Below, piece by piece: positions 26,356 to 35,112 of a stretch of DNA of 59,385 bases. This DNA comes from Amycolatopsis thermalba. GTDB lineage: Bacteria > Actinomycetota > Actinomycetes > Mycobacteriales > Pseudonocardiaceae. Made by a program: the position numbers and the translations under genes. A model generated the notes under the pieces. That model was not told the DNA's origin, did no database searches, and saw only the letters and a program-made list of their open reading frames with translations. Every line of letters begins with the position of its first letter. Within the stretch, counting starts at the first letter, position 1. The DNA lies in NCBI RefSeq assembly GCF_003385215.1, contig NZ_PQHW01000036.1:1-59385 (forward strand), in the 5' to 3' direction.

Positions 26356-27404
26356 GGGTGGACGCGCCGCACCCACGCCTCGGGATCGGCGATCTCGGCC
26401 CGGGTCGGCAGCGTGTTCGGCGAGGTCCAGACGGCGTTGAACCCGGCCATCCCGACCCGGTCGACCACGTGCCGGGTGAAGGCCGCGCCCTGCGCGTACT
26501 GGCGGATCTTGGCGTCCACCCCGAGCAGCGCGCGCAGCAGGCGGTCCAGCAGGCCGCCGCCCTTGCGCCGCTCGGTGAACCGCGCGCGGATGGTCTCGAC
26601 GCTGGGCACCACGCTCGGCCCCACCGCGTCCATCACGTAGTCCGCGTGCCCTTCGAGGAGGGTGGACAGCGCCAGCAGGCGGTCGAACACCTCGCGCTGC
26701 TCCGGCGACCGCAGCAGCTGACCGACCGCGACCAGCCCGTCGGCCTTGGCGCGCCGGGCCTCGCGCAGCGCCTCCGGCAGCCGGCCGAGCAGGTCGGTCA
26801 TCCCGTCGTTGTCGCTGGTGAGGCCGCCGACCAGGCGCTCGACCTCGTCGGCGAAGTAGTCGCGCAGCCAGTCCACGGCGGTGAACTGCAACCGGTGGGT
26901 GCTCTCGTGCAGGCACACCCACAGCCGGAAGTCGCGGCCCGGCACCTGCAGCGCCTGCTGGGCGGTGACCACGTTCGGCGCCACCAGCAGCAGCCGCCCG
27001 CCGCCGTCCGGCCCGCCGAACGGGTCGTACTGGCCCAGCACGCGGGAGGCCAGGAAGGCCAGCACCACGCCGGTCTGCACGCCGGCGCCACCGGCCAGGA
27101 CGGGCCCGAGCGGGCCGGCCGGGTTGGGCGGCAGTGCCTTCGCGGTGAGCGCGTCCAGCCCGGCGGCGGCCGAGCGCACCCAGCCGGGCCGGTCCACCAC
27201 GTCACCGGGGAGCAGCGGCAGCCCGGCTCCCAGGCCGGTCAGGTCGCGGACGTGGGCCTCGGCGTCGACCGTCAGCTCACGCAACTCGGTCACGGCCAGG
27301 CCGGCCTCCTCACGGGAGACCACCGGCCCGCCGCGGGCGAGGAACGCGCCCGTGGCGGCGGCCAGCGACCAGTCCACGACCGGCCGGGACGCGACCTCGC
27401 TCAT
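26352..27404 (-). CDS. zinc-dependent metalloprotease-like (zincin, DUF2342 type)
   Basis: A 350-residue actinobacterial protein with the HExxH-type zinc motif HESTHRLQF and a second conserved block LLEGHADYVMDAVGP, where the Glu is the likely third ligand. It has a hydrophobic patch around GVQTGVVLAFLASRVLG but no signal peptide, so it is probably cytosolic. The M. tuberculosis orthologue occupies the same place between tilS and dacB. The proteolytic substrate is not known. Start chosen: the ATG at 27404 with AAAGG 10 bases upstream; an in-frame GTG at 27413 is too close to that site. Confidence 0.88.
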   Translation of the reverse strand: MSEVASRPVVDWSLAAATGAFLARGGPVVSREEAGLAVTELRELTVDAEAHVRDLTGLGAGLPLLPGDVVDRPGWVRSAAAGLDALTAKALPPNPAGPLGPVLAGGAGVQTGVVLAFLASRVLGQYDPFGGPDGGGRLLLVAPNVVTAQQALQVPGRDFRLWVCLHESTHRLQFTAVDWLRDYFADEVERLVGGLTSDNDGMTDLLGRLPEALREARRAKADGLVAVGQLLRSPEQREVFDRLLALSTLLEGHADYVMDAVGPSVVPSVETIRARFTERRKGGGLLDRLLRALLGVDAKIRQYAQGAAFTRHVVDRVGMAGFNAVWTSPNTLPTRAEIADPEAWVRRVHP

Positions 27405-27426
27405 CGTGTTCACACCTTTCCGGAAG

Positions 27427-29433
27427 CTATCGGCAGCCACAGCCCCGCAGCGAGGCCGCGACGACGTCCAGTGCCGCCCGCGCGGGATCCTGGTCGGGGC
27501 CGTCGGACATCAACGCGAACACCAGGACCCGGCCGTCCTCGTCCAGCACTACCCCTGCCAACGTGTGGACCCCGGACAGAGTGCCCGTCTTGGCGCGGAC
27601 CCATCCCTTGCCGGACCGCGAGTTCGCGGCGTTGTAGCGGTCGGCGAGGGTGCCGCTGCCGCCGGCGACCGGCAGCCCGGCCAGCATCGGGCGCAGCTTC
27701 GCGGTGCGCGGGTCCTTGCCGTCCGGTTCGGCGGCGACCGCCAGGACCTGCGCGAGCAGCTTCGCCGGGACGCTGTTCTGCGGGGACAGGCCGCTGTTGT
27801 CGCTCAGCTCGACCTGCGACACGTCGAACCCGTTCTGGGACAACACGGACAGCGTCGCCTGCGCGGCGCCGGCGAACGACGCCTCGGTGCCGGTCGCGAT
27901 CGCCGTCATCCGGCCGATGGCGTCGGCGAGGGTGTTGTCCGAGGCCTCCAGCGCGTGCGCGATCAGCTCGCTCAGCGGTGCCGACTTCACCTCGCCGAGC
28001 ACCTTCGCGTCCTGGGGCGCCTTCGCCTGCCCGGCCGCGCTGGCGCCGAGGCGCTGGGCGAACGTCTGCAGCACGGTGTTCGCCGGCTGGGCGACGCGCA
28101 TCGAGTGGTCGTTGGTCGGGTCGGTGAGACCGCCGTCGAGCATCACCGGCGTCATCGCGGCCGTGTAGATCGGCGCGTCGTCGGGCGCCCATCCGGGCGC
28201 GGTCAGCGGGCCGGACCAGATCGAGGTGTCGATCTGCACCTTCTCGATCGCGCCGCCGCTGGCCTGCTTGACCTGCGTGACGAGGTCGTCGAGGTGGGCG
28301 GCGCCGGAGTACACCGACTGCTGCCCGGCCGGCAGCGAGGACAGCGTGATGTCCCCGCCCGCGACGATCACCGCGGTGTCCGGCGAGGCGCCCTGGACGA
28401 CCTTGGTGCTCAGCTGGGTGCCCGGGTCCATCGCGAGCAGCGCGGCGGAGGTGGTCAGCAGCTTGGTGGTCGACGCCGGGGTGCGGAACTGGCCGGAGTT
28501 GCGGTCCCACAGCAGTTCGCCGGTTTGGGGGTCGATCACGGCACCGGTGAGCGTGCCCAGCGCGGAGCTCGCGGCGGGGCCGGCCAGCGCCGCGGACACG
28601 CCGGCCGACGTCGGTTGCGGCGCCGACTCGCTGGGCGCCTTGAGCGAGAGGGCCACCGGGACCGGCTCCGGGGTGTCGCCCTTGGGCAGGTTCGGCGCCC
28701 ACGGCAGGCCGAGGCGGTTGGAGACGTAGGGCGTGGCGAGCGCGGCGCCCACCGCGATGACCAGGAGCAGCGCAAGGGCACTGGTGATCAGCACGCGCTT
28801 GCGGCGGCGCTTCGGCTTCGCCGCGGGCTCGGCGGGCGGCTTCTCCTCGCCGGTGGTCGCCTCGGCGGGGTGGATTTCGCCGCTGGGCTCGATGCGCATC
28901 GGCTGCATGAGCGGAGCAGCGGCGGGCGGCACCGGCTGCGGGCCCCGCGGACGCTCGGCATTCGGCGCGGCAGGTTGCCCCAGCTGCGACTGCTCGCCCT
29001 GCGGGCGCTCGGGGTGCGGCACCGGCTGCTCGCCCTGCGGGCGTTCAGGGTGCGGCGCGGGCTGCGGGGCCTCGGGATTCGGCGCGGGCTGTGGCCGGGG
29101 CCGCTCCGGCGGCGCGCCCTGCTCCGGCCGGCCGGGGCTCTGCTCGCCCCGCGCGGCGGGCTGCGGCCCAGGTCCCGGCTGCTGCGGCTGCGCCGGCCGC
29201 GGCTCGGGCTTCGGGAGCTGGTGCGGCTCGGTCTCCTGCTCCTGCCGCAGGTCGATCACCTGCGTGCGCTCCGCGTCCGGCTTGGGCGCCGGCACGAACA
29301 GCGTCGGCGACTCGGGCAGCGAGGCCTCGCCGGGCACCGGCAGCTGGGCCGTGGCACCACCGTCAGCGGGCTTCTCCTCGGCGGAGACGTCCGCATCTTC
29401 GGACGGCCACTCGGGCTGGTCGTTGCTCGGCAC
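27427..29433 (-). CDS. dacB: D-alanyl-D-alanine carboxypeptidase/endopeptidase (PBP4 family) with long cytosolic N-tail
   Basis: A 668-residue penicillin-binding protein acting on peptidoglycan cross-links. Catalytic motifs are S-x-x-K in TPASTTKLLT, S-x-N in ASDNTLADAIG and K-T-G in AKTGTLSGVHTLAG. The first ~200 residues form a Pro/Glu/Gln-rich disordered tail with several copies of an HPERPQGEQ-type unit. This leads to a basic stop (KPKRRRKR) and a transmembrane helix, VLITSALALLLVIAVGAAL, so the catalytic part is extracytoplasmic and anchored. The long tail is common in actinobacterial DacB but its role is unknown. It is divergent from ppa. Confidence 0.93.
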   Translation of the reverse strand: MPSNDQPEWPSEDADVSAEEKPADGGATAQLPVPGEASLPESPTLFVPAPKPDAERTQVIDLRQEQETEPHQLPKPEPRPAQPQQPGPGPQPAARGEQSPGRPEQGAPPERPRPQPAPNPEAPQPAPHPERPQGEQPVPHPERPQGEQSQLGQPAAPNAERPRGPQPVPPAAAPLMQPMRIEPSGEIHPAEATTGEEKPPAEPAAKPKRRRKRVLITSALALLLVIAVGAALATPYVSNRLGLPWAPNLPKGDTPEPVPVALSLKAPSESAPQPTSAGVSAALAGPAASSALGTLTGAVIDPQTGELLWDRNSGQFRTPASTTKLLTTSAALLAMDPGTQLSTKVVQGASPDTAVIVAGGDITLSSLPAGQQSVYSGAAHLDDLVTQVKQASGGAIEKVQIDTSIWSGPLTAPGWAPDDAPIYTAAMTPVMLDGGLTDPTNDHSMRVAQPANTVLQTFAQRLGASAAGQAKAPQDAKVLGEVKSAPLSELIAHALEASDNTLADAIGRMTAIATGTEASFAGAAQATLSVLSQNGFDVSQVELSDNSGLSPQNSVPAKLLAQVLAVAAEPDGKDPRTAKLRPMLAGLPVAGGSGTLADRYNAANSRSGKGWVRAKTGTLSGVHTLAGVVLDEDGRVLVFALMSDGPDQDPARAALDVVAASLRGCGCR

Positions 29434-29599
29434 GCACCCCTCCTCCTCACCGGCGACACGCCGCCGGGCAAACTCACTGTTGTCAAGACGACATCAGTGC
29501 GACTTCCCAACGGCGCGTGGTCCACACTAGTGACGACAAGTTAGCGAAACCGTAAGCCGCCGGTACCGGCGGGAAAAAGACGAGGTCAGCGAGGACGCC

Positions 29600-30118
29600 G
29601 TGGAGTTCGACGCCACGATCGAAATCCCCAAGGGGGAGCGCAACAAGTACGAGGTGGACCACAAGACGGGCCGCATCCGCCTGGACCGGACCCTGTTCAC
29701 GGCCACCCAGTACCCGGCCGACTACGGCTTCATCGACGACACCCTTGGGCAGGACGGCGACCCGCTCGACGTGCTGGTGCTCGTCCAGGAGCCGACGTTC
29801 CCGGGCTGCCTGATCCGCTGCCGCGCGATCGGCATGTTCCGGATGACCGACGAGAAGGGCCCGGACGACAAGGTCCTCGCGGTGCCGTCGGACGACCCGC
29901 GGCTGGAGCACCTGCGTGACATCCACCACCTGAACGAGTTCCACAAGCTGGAGATCGAGCACTTCTTCCAGGTCTACAAGGACCTGGAGCCGGCCAAGAG
30001 CGTCGAGGGCTCGCAGTGGGTGGGCCGCACGGAGGCGGAGGCCGAGATCAAGCGCTCCTACCAGCGTGAGATCGACCGGCTCGCGAAGGAGGCCGCCGAG
30101 GGCGGCGAGCACCACTGA
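29600..30118 (+). CDS. ppa: inorganic pyrophosphatase
   Basis: A 172-residue soluble family I pyrophosphatase. Signature [20 protein letters not shown] holds the metal-binding aspartates and the catalytic Tyr; further conserved are [17 protein letters not shown] and the His-rich [17 protein letters not shown] typical of mycobacterial-type PPases. The start is the GTG at 29600 with GAGGA 6 bases upstream. It is divergent from dacB and convergent with glyA, sharing a hairpin terminator. The cell also has the membrane PPase hppA (47.9-50.2 kb). Confidence 0.97.
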   Translation: MEFDATIEIPKGERNKYEVDHKTGRIRLDRTLFTATQYPADYGFIDDTLGQDGDPLDVLVLVQEPTFPGCLIRCRAIGMFRMTDEKGPDDKVLAVPSDDPRLEHLRDIHHLNEFHKLEIEHFFQVYKDLEPAKSVEGSQWVGRTEAEAEIKRSYQREIDRLAKEAAEGGEHH

Positions 30119-30134
30119 GTGCCGGTCAACGCGA

Positions 30135-30166
30135 AACGCCCCTTCCCTGCGCGGGGGAAGGGGCGT
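30135..30166. terminator. bidirectional hairpin between ppa and glyA
   Basis: AACGCCCCTTCCC and GGGAAGGGGCGTT form a 13-bp perfect stem with a 6-nt loop in the 61-base gap between the two convergent stop codons. Confidence 0.85.
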
Positions 30167-30179
30167 TCGTCGTTGCTGA

Positions 30180-31448
30180 TCAGGCCCGGTAGCCGGGGAT
30201 GGGGTAGGCGGCGAGCAGGTCGCGCACCTCACCGGCGATCTTGGTGATCGCGGCCTCGTCGTTCGCGGCGGCCGCGGTGATCGTGCGGTCGATCCACTCG
30301 GCGATCTGCGGCTGGTGCTCCGGCGTGAGGCCGCGGGTGGTGATGGCCGCGGTGCCCAGCCGGATGCCGGACGGGTCGAACGGCTTGCGCGGGTCGAACG
30401 GCACCGTGTTGTAGTTCAGCTCGATGCCGGCGCGGTCCAGCGCCTGCGCGGCCGGCTTGCCGCCGATCTGCTTGCTGGTCAGGTCGACCAGCAGCAGGTG
30501 GTTGTCGGTGCCGCCGGACACCAGGTCGAAGCCGCGCTCGATCAGCGCCTCGGCGAGCGCCTTGGCGTTGGCGACGATGGCGTGGGCGTAGTCGCGGAAC
30601 TCCGGCTTGGACGCCTCGCCCAGCGCGACGGCGATCGCGGCGGTGGTGTGGTTGTGCGGGCCGCCCTGCAGGCCGGGGAACACGGCCTTGTCGATGGCCT
30701 TCGCGTGGTCTGCGTCGGTCATGATCATCGCGCCGCGCGGGCCGCGCAGGGTCTTGTGCGTGGTGGTGGTGATGACCTGCGCGTGGCCGACCGGCGACGG
30801 GTGCGCGCCACCGGCGACCAGGCCGGCGATGTGCGCGATGTCGGCCACCAGCACGGCGCCGACCTCCTTCGCGATCTCCGCGAAGGCCGGGAAGTCGATG
30901 GTGCGCGGGATCGCGGTGCCGCCCGCGAAGATCAGCTTCGGCCGGTGCTCCAGCGCCAGCTCGCGGACCTGGTCGAGGTCGACGCGGCCGGTCTCCTTGC
31001 GCACGCCGTAGCGGACCGGGTTGAACCACTTGCCGGTGGCCGAGACCGACCAGCCGTGCGTGAGGTGGCCGCCGTCGGGCAGCGCCATGCCCATCACGGT
31101 GTCGCCGGGGCTGGCGAAGGCCAGGTAGGCGGCCAGGTTCGCGGGCGAGCCCGAGTACGGCTGCACGTTCGCGTGGTCGACGCCGAACAGCGCCTTGGCG
31201 CGCTCGATCGCGACCTGCTCCACCTGGTCGATGAACTGCTGGCCCTCGTAGTAGCGCTTGCCGGCGTAGCCCTCGGAGTACTTGTTGGTGAGGACGGAGC
31301 CGGTGGCCTCGAGGACCGCCTCGGACACGTAGTTCTCCGAGGCGATGAGGCGGATCTTCTCCGCCTGGCGGCGCGCCTCGTCCTCGACGAGACCGGCGAT
31401 CTGCGGGTCGGCCGCGGTGAGCGTGGGGATGGCTGGCTGGTGCGTCAT
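30180..31448 (-). CDS. glyA: serine hydroxymethyltransferase
   Basis: A 422-residue PLP enzyme interconverting serine and glycine with transfer of a one-carbon unit to tetrahydrofolate. Signatures are [46 protein letters not shown] and the PLP Lys in [17 protein letters not shown]. The start is the ATG at 31448 with AGGAG 8 bases before; the frame is open beyond it through the leader. The leader holds a ZTP riboswitch, which ties GlyA synthesis to purine precursor ZMP/ZTP and so to folate status. Confidence 0.97.
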   Translation of the reverse strand: MTHQPAIPTLTAADPQIAGLVEDEARRQAEKIRLIASENYVSEAVLEATGSVLTNKYSEGYAGKRYYEGQQFIDQVEQVAIERAKALFGVDHANVQPYSGSPANLAAYLAFASPGDTVMGMALPDGGHLTHGWSVSATGKWFNPVRYGVRKETGRVDLDQVRELALEHRPKLIFAGGTAIPRTIDFPAFAEIAKEVGAVLVADIAHIAGLVAGGAHPSPVGHAQVITTTTHKTLRGPRGAMIMTDADHAKAIDKAVFPGLQGGPHNHTTAAIAVALGEASKPEFRDYAHAIVANAKALAEALIERGFDLVSGGTDNHLLLVDLTSKQIGGKPAAQALDRAGIELNYNTVPFDPRKPFDPSGIRLGTAAITTRGLTPEHQPQIAEWIDRTITAAAANDEAAITKIAGEVRDLLAAYPIPGYRA

Positions 31449-31469
31449 CTTCCTACTCCTGACACTGGC

Positions 31470-31548
31470 CACACCCAGGCGCGCGGTGCCGGCCTCGTCG
31501 GTCGCTTCCCGGTGGTGCTCCACCTCTACGGCGCCAGTCGCAAATTGC
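31470..31548 (-). ncRNA. ZTP (pfl) riboswitch controlling glyA
   Basis: The minus-strand leader 22-100 bases before the glyA ATG contains the conserved pfl core in order: GACTGGCGC, then AGGTGGAGCACCACCGGGAAGC (given here in parts: a GGTGG/CCACC hairpin with GGGAAGC), a spacer hairpin GCCGGCACCGC, and the 3' CGCGCCTGGGT that forms the pseudoknot with GGCGC. ZTP riboswitches sense ZMP/ZTP, which accumulate when 10-formyl-THF is low, and turn on one-carbon genes such as glyA. The short distance to the ribosome-binding site suggests translational control. The recognition is from the consensus as I know it; no covariance search was run. Confidence 0.85.
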
Positions 31549-31746
31549 TGTGCGCCCAGCTTAGTACTCACGTCGCCGGTCTCGCCCACGACCAGCCGCG
31601 CGCAGCTCACCGGCCGGAGCCGCCGGTCGCGTCGATCGGGTGCGTGGCGGTGGATCTGGGCGTCGAATCCCGACCACAGGGCGGCGGCGTCGCCGCGACG
31701 GCCCAGCTGCGCCTGGAGGGCGAAGGCCCGGCCGCCGCCCGTTCGG

Positions 31747-32193
31747 ATGCGCTCCTATGAAGGCGTTTCCATCGGCGATCCGACCGAGGCGATGGGCATC
31801 GGCGGCTTCGCGGGTGCGGCGCTTCGCGAGGAGCCGACCGCATACGGGGCGTTCGCGCGCATCCTGCGCGAGGCCGCGGTCATCTACCCGGACCCCGCGC
31901 ACCCGGCCGGCTGCCTGGCCATGAGCGCGGGGACCAACGTCACTTCGGAGGACACCGAAGTGCGCGCGTTCCCCGCGATCCGCGCAACCGGAACGTGGAC
32001 GGGTTCGAGGCCCGGCTGCGGGAGGCGCAGCGGGCGGAGGAACTGCCAGCCCAGGCCAGCCCCGGACCCTGGCCGAGTACTTCGCCACCGTCCTCCAGGG
32101 ACTGTCGCAACGAGCCCAGGACGGCGCCACCGCCCCCAGCTGGCCGCGGTGGCCGAACTGGCGCTGGCTGCCTGGCCGGCAGCGCAACGCTGA
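31747..32193 (+). pseudogene. decayed TetR/AcrR-family regulator (ligand-binding domain only)
   Basis: Frame 1 reads YEGVSIGDPTEAMGIGGFAG then AFARILREAAVIYPDPAHPAGCLAMSAGTN, a TetR C-terminal domain of the DPxHPxGC type. Homology then shifts frame at about 31990 (DGFEARLREAQRAEELPAQA), again near 32065 (LAEYFATVLQGLSQRAQDG) and again near 32130 (QLAAVAELALAAWPAAQR, stop at 32191). At least three frameshifts are present and the N-terminal helix-turn-helix is missing. The stretch 31561-31746 before it shows no gene I can name. Confidence 0.78.
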
Positions 32194-32234
32194 TCAGTCC
32201 GCCCACTCCGGCCGGCGAGATCGCAGCCGGAGCA

Positions 32235-32756
32235 CTAGTCGACGGGTGCGACACCGTCCGCGTGCCGCCGGGCCAGCTGCTGGTAGATGGCCGCGTTGTG
32301 GTCGACCCAGCCCCGCGCGGAGTCGGTCAGCGGCACGAACTTCTTGGCCGGGCTGCCCATCGCGATGACCTCCGGCGGCACCTGCGTGCCCGGGGTGACC
32401 GTGGAACCGGCGGCGATCAGCGCCCGCTCGCCGATCACCGACTGGTCGAGCACGGTGGAGCCGTTGCCGATCAGCGCCTGCTCGCCGACCGTGCAGTCGT
32501 GCACCAGGCACATGTGACCGACCGTGACGTTGCGGCCGATCTCGCACACCCCGGTGTTGACGTGGACCACGGAGTTGTCCTGGATGTTGGCGCCCTCGCG
32601 CACGATGATCTTGCCGAAGTCGGCCCGGAGGACCGCGCCGTACCAGATCGACACGTCCTTTTCGATGACGATGTCGCCGATCAGGGTCGCGGTGGGCGCG
32701 ATCCAGGCGTCCGGGTGGACGGTGGGGCTCACGCCCTCGAAGGAGAACAGAGGCAT
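32235..32756 (-). CDS. gamma-class carbonic anhydrase-like protein
   Basis: A 173-residue left-handed beta-helix (hexapeptide repeats such as ATLIGDIVIEKDVSIWYGAV and ANIQDNSVVHVNTG). The three zinc His are in VVHVNTG, TVGHMCLVHDC. Members of this YrdA/CaiE-like branch bind metal and may act as carbonic anhydrase, though some have no measured activity. The start is the ATG at 32756 (MPLFSFEGVSPTVHPDAW), the family N-terminus. It is 10 bases downstream of a TetR gene on the same strand and so likely cotranscribed with it. Confidence 0.9.
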   Translation of the reverse strand: MPLFSFEGVSPTVHPDAWIAPTATLIGDIVIEKDVSIWYGAVLRADFGKIIVREGANIQDNSVVHVNTGVCEIGRNVTVGHMCLVHDCTVGEQALIGNGSTVLDQSVIGERALIAAGSTVTPGTQVPPEVIAMGSPAKKFVPLTDSARGWVDHNAAIYQQLARRHADGVAPVD

Positions 32757-32766
32757 ACCCGGAACC

Positions 32767-33348
32767 TTAGGCCAGACAGAGCGACTCGATCTCCTCACGG
32801 AGGGTGGCGAACGGACGACGCCGGACACGCTGCTGCACCACCGCGCCGAGCAGGTAGGACATCAGGGCCCGGGCCCGCGCCCGCGGGTCGATGACACCGA
32901 CTCCGGCGAGCAGCTCGGTGAGCAGCTCGGTGACCGACCGCAGCATCGCCTCGATCGCCTCCGGGTGGTCGGCGCGGCTGACCGCGATCCAGTACTCGAA
33001 CCACAGGAACGCCGACTCGGTCTCCTTGGCGAAGCTGTCGAGGTAGGACTCGAGGACGGCCCACAGCTTCTCCCGCGGATCGGCGTGCCGGCCGGCGACC
33101 TCGCGCAGCTCGTCCAGGAAGGCGGTCACGTGCGCGGCCATCGCCCGGTCGACGAGCACGTCGATGTCGGTGAAGTAGTAGTGGATGGCGCTCTTGGTGA
33201 GCGGGCTCGCGTCGGCGATCGCCCGTGCCGTGCACCCGGCCAGTCCGTCCCGCGCGAGCACCCGCCGCGCCGCTTCGACGATCTGCTCCTGCTTGGCGAG
33301 CTGGTTCGGGGAGAGCCGCTCGCGCTGCCCCGGCGTGGTGACGGCCAC
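32767..33348 (-). CDS. TetR-family transcriptional regulator
   Basis: A 193-residue regulator. The DNA-binding domain spans residues 18-64, with helix-turn-helix CTARAIADASPLTKSAIHYY; the C-terminal helices contain an aromatic-rich stretch, FLWFEYWIAVSRADHPEAI. The ligand is unknown. It is the first gene of a two-gene unit with the carbonic-anhydrase-like gene, and its start at 33348 is close to the divergent Pr6Pr gene (33466), so it may control either. No clear palindrome was picked out in the 117-base gap. Confidence 0.88.
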   Translation of the reverse strand: MAVTTPGQRERLSPNQLAKQEQIVEAARRVLARDGLAGCTARAIADASPLTKSAIHYYFTDIDVLVDRAMAAHVTAFLDELREVAGRHADPREKLWAVLESYLDSFAKETESAFLWFEYWIAVSRADHPEAIEAMLRSVTELLTELLAGVGVIDPRARARALMSYLLGAVVQQRVRRRPFATLREEIESLCLA

Positions 33349-33465
33349 TGCGATGTCCTCCTGACTCGGATGAGGACGGTCAGCCTACCTGTCAGGACCG
33401 GTGTCCCAAACGGCGCCCGGCGTGGCTCGGGTGCGGGCGGTGGCCGGGGCGTTTACCGTCCCGGG

Positions 33466-34155
33466 ATGAGGATCGCCCGTGTCTGGTTCGGACTGCACGC
33501 CCTGGTGGTGCTGGCCGGCGTGGTCATGCAGCTGTTCGTCACCTCGGGTGTGATGGGCGGGCGCTACGAGTCGGCCGCCGCCCGCATGGCGAACGTGTTC
33601 GCCTACTTCACCATCCAGTCCAACCTGATCGTGGGATTCACCGGCCTGCTGCTGGCGATCCGTCCACATCGGACGTCCACGGTGTTCCGGACCCTGCGGC
33701 TGGACGGGGTGCTCGCGATCGCGGTCACCGGCATCGTGTTCCACCTGGTGCTGGCCGGGCTGCAGGACCTCACCGGGTGGGCGTGGGTCGCGAACCTGTT
33801 GCTGCACACCGTGTCCCCGCTGCTGGGCGTGCTCGGCTGGTTGCTGTTCGGGCCGCGCGGCGCGGTCACCTCGCGGATCATCGGCTGGTCGGCGGTCTAC
33901 CCGCTCGCGTGGGTGGCGTTCACGCTCGTCCGGGGCGCGATCGACGGCTTCTACCCGTACCCGTTCATCGACGTGACCGCGCTCGGGTACCCGCGGGTGG
34001 CGGTGAACTGCCTGGTGATCGCGGTGCTGTTCGTCGCGCTGGCGTTCGGCGCGATGCTGCTCGACCGGCTGCTAGGGCGCGGCCTCGACGACGCGGACGA
34101 GCCCGGTGGACGCCGGGAGGTGCAGCACCGCCCGGCCGAACCCAGCCGTGAGTAG
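33466..34155 (+). CDS. Pr6Pr-family membrane protein
   Basis: A 229-residue integral membrane protein with about six hydrophobic segments (first: ARVWFGLHALVVLAGVVMQL). The block NVFAYFTIQSNLIVGFTGLL (T/S-x-Q-SN-L) and the later GFYPYPFIDVTALGYPRV are typical of the Pr6Pr family (related to FAR-17a/AIG1-like proteins), whose function is not established in bacteria. The 3' end overlaps the oppositely oriented methyltransferase gene by 84 bases, so its last ~27 residues (acidic then Arg-rich, poorly conserved) are written antisense to the methyltransferase C-terminus. Confidence 0.85.
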   Translation: MRIARVWFGLHALVVLAGVVMQLFVTSGVMGGRYESAAARMANVFAYFTIQSNLIVGFTGLLLAIRPHRTSTVFRTLRLDGVLAIAVTGIVFHLVLAGLQDLTGWAWVANLLLHTVSPLLGVLGWLLFGPRGAVTSRIIGWSAVYPLAWVAFTLVRGAIDGFYPYPFIDVTALGYPRVAVNCLVIAVLFVALAFGAMLLDRLLGRGLDDADEPGGRREVQHRPAEPSRE

Positions 34156-34857
34156 CGCTTCGCGGGCCGCGGTCTCATCGGCGAAGTGCAGGTGCACGCG
34201 GCCCCGCACGAACGCCGAGAGCGCCTGGACGAACGCCCGCACCGCGAAGTCGGCGGTCGCCAGGTGCAGGTCGGACAGGTACCGGCCGCGCTCGAACCGC
34301 CGTAGCGCCCGCGCGAAGCGCGACCACATGGCCCGCACGGTCGCCTCGTCGAAGTAGTTGACCAGCCCCTCGGTGACGATCACCAGCCCGGGCGCCGGGT
34401 CGAGGCCGGCCACCAGCCGGTCCAGGGCCGTCTCGTCGAGGACGTCCAGTTCGGCCACGCGATGCCCGGGCCCGGCGGGGCTCGCGCGGCGCAGGGTGCG
34501 GCGTTTGCGCTCGGCCATGCCCGGCAGGTCCGCCTCGACGTAGGTCAGGGCGGGGTGGCGCCGGGTGAAGCGCCAGCCGCGGGCGGACAATCCGGCCGCG
34601 ACCTCGACGACCTGCGTGATCCCGTGCCGCTCGATGGCGTCGGTGAGCAGGTCGTCGATCAGGCGGTGCCGGGCCAGCAGGAAGCCCTCCAGGGTCGGCC
34701 CGCCGACCGCGCCGCTGACCGCCATGAGCGGCCGCAGGAGCCGGTGCAGCACGCGGCCCTCGCCGGTCGCGAAGGCGGGATCGGAGAGCCCGTGCCGCAC
34801 CCACACGTAACCGGTGTAGTGGGCGGTCGGACTGATCGTCTCGGAGCGGCGGGCCAT
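34072..34857 (-). CDS. class I SAM-dependent methyltransferase (leucine carboxyl methyltransferase-like)
   Basis: A 261-residue protein of the LCMT/PPM-like branch. It begins with a short N-terminal helix region, then TQVVEVAAGLSARGWRF (SAM motif I), ALTYVEADLPGMAERKRRTL (acidic residue contacting SAM ribose), GLVIVTEGLVNYF (motif IV/V) and a C-terminal helix-strand ending STGLVRVVEA. Relatives methylate small molecules including polyketide carboxylates; the substrate here is not evident. Its last 84 bases overlap the Pr6Pr gene in the opposite sense. It starts at the ATG at 34857, and a hairpin separates it from the tRNA gene. Confidence 0.88.
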   Translation of the reverse strand: MARRSETISPTAHYTGYVWVRHGLSDPAFATGEGRVLHRLLRPLMAVSGAVGGPTLEGFLLARHRLIDDLLTDAIERHGITQVVEVAAGLSARGWRFTRRHPALTYVEADLPGMAERKRRTLRRASPAGPGHRVAELDVLDETALDRLVAGLDPAPGLVIVTEGLVNYFDEATVRAMWSRFARALRRFERGRYLSDLHLATADFAVRAFVQALSAFVRGRVHLHFADETAAREALLTAGFGRAVLHLPASTGLVRVVEAAP

Positions 34858-34885
34858 GGCCGGAGAGCCTAGGCCGGAAACGACA

Positions 34886-34915
34886 TCGGGGGCCCTCCGA
34901 GTGGAGAGCCCCCGA
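34886..34915 (-). terminator. terminator of the tRNA-Thr unit
   Basis: TCGGGGGC and GCCCCCGA arms, extended by CTCC/GGAG with one bulge, form a strong hairpin directly downstream of tRNA-Thr and upstream of the methyltransferase gene. Confidence 0.7.
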
Positions 34916-34925
34916 CCGTTGCCGG

Positions 34926-34999
34926 AGCCGCCTAGGGGAATCGAACCCCTGACCTGCTCATTACGAGTGAGCCGCTCTGGCCGACTGAGCTAAGGCGGC
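34926..34999 (-). tRNA. tRNA-Thr (anticodon CGU)
   Basis: A 74-nt cloverleaf on the minus strand: acceptor GCCGCCT/AGGCGGC, D-arm with AGCTCAGTCGGCCAGAGCGG, anticodon stem GCTCA/TGAGC with loop CTCGTAA (anticodon CGU, reading ACG), and T-arm GGGGTTCGATTCCCC. The 3' CCA is not encoded. It is a single tRNA between a methyltransferase and a divergent surface-protein gene, and no integrase or attachment-site duplication is seen next to it. Confidence 0.96.
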
Positions 35000-35112
35000 A
35001 ACACGAACTAGTGTAGCGACCCCTTTCGCGTCACTTCAGCACCCCCCGCGTCGTTAGGCTGTGCGACGCCGATCACACGGGATCGGCCCGTCGTACTGGG
35101 AGGACCTTCCAC

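Noticed and set aside
34926..34999. tRNA-Thr as an integration site for a mobile island on either side
   Set aside because: No integrase, no direct repeat of the tRNA 3' end and no composition change was seen nearby.
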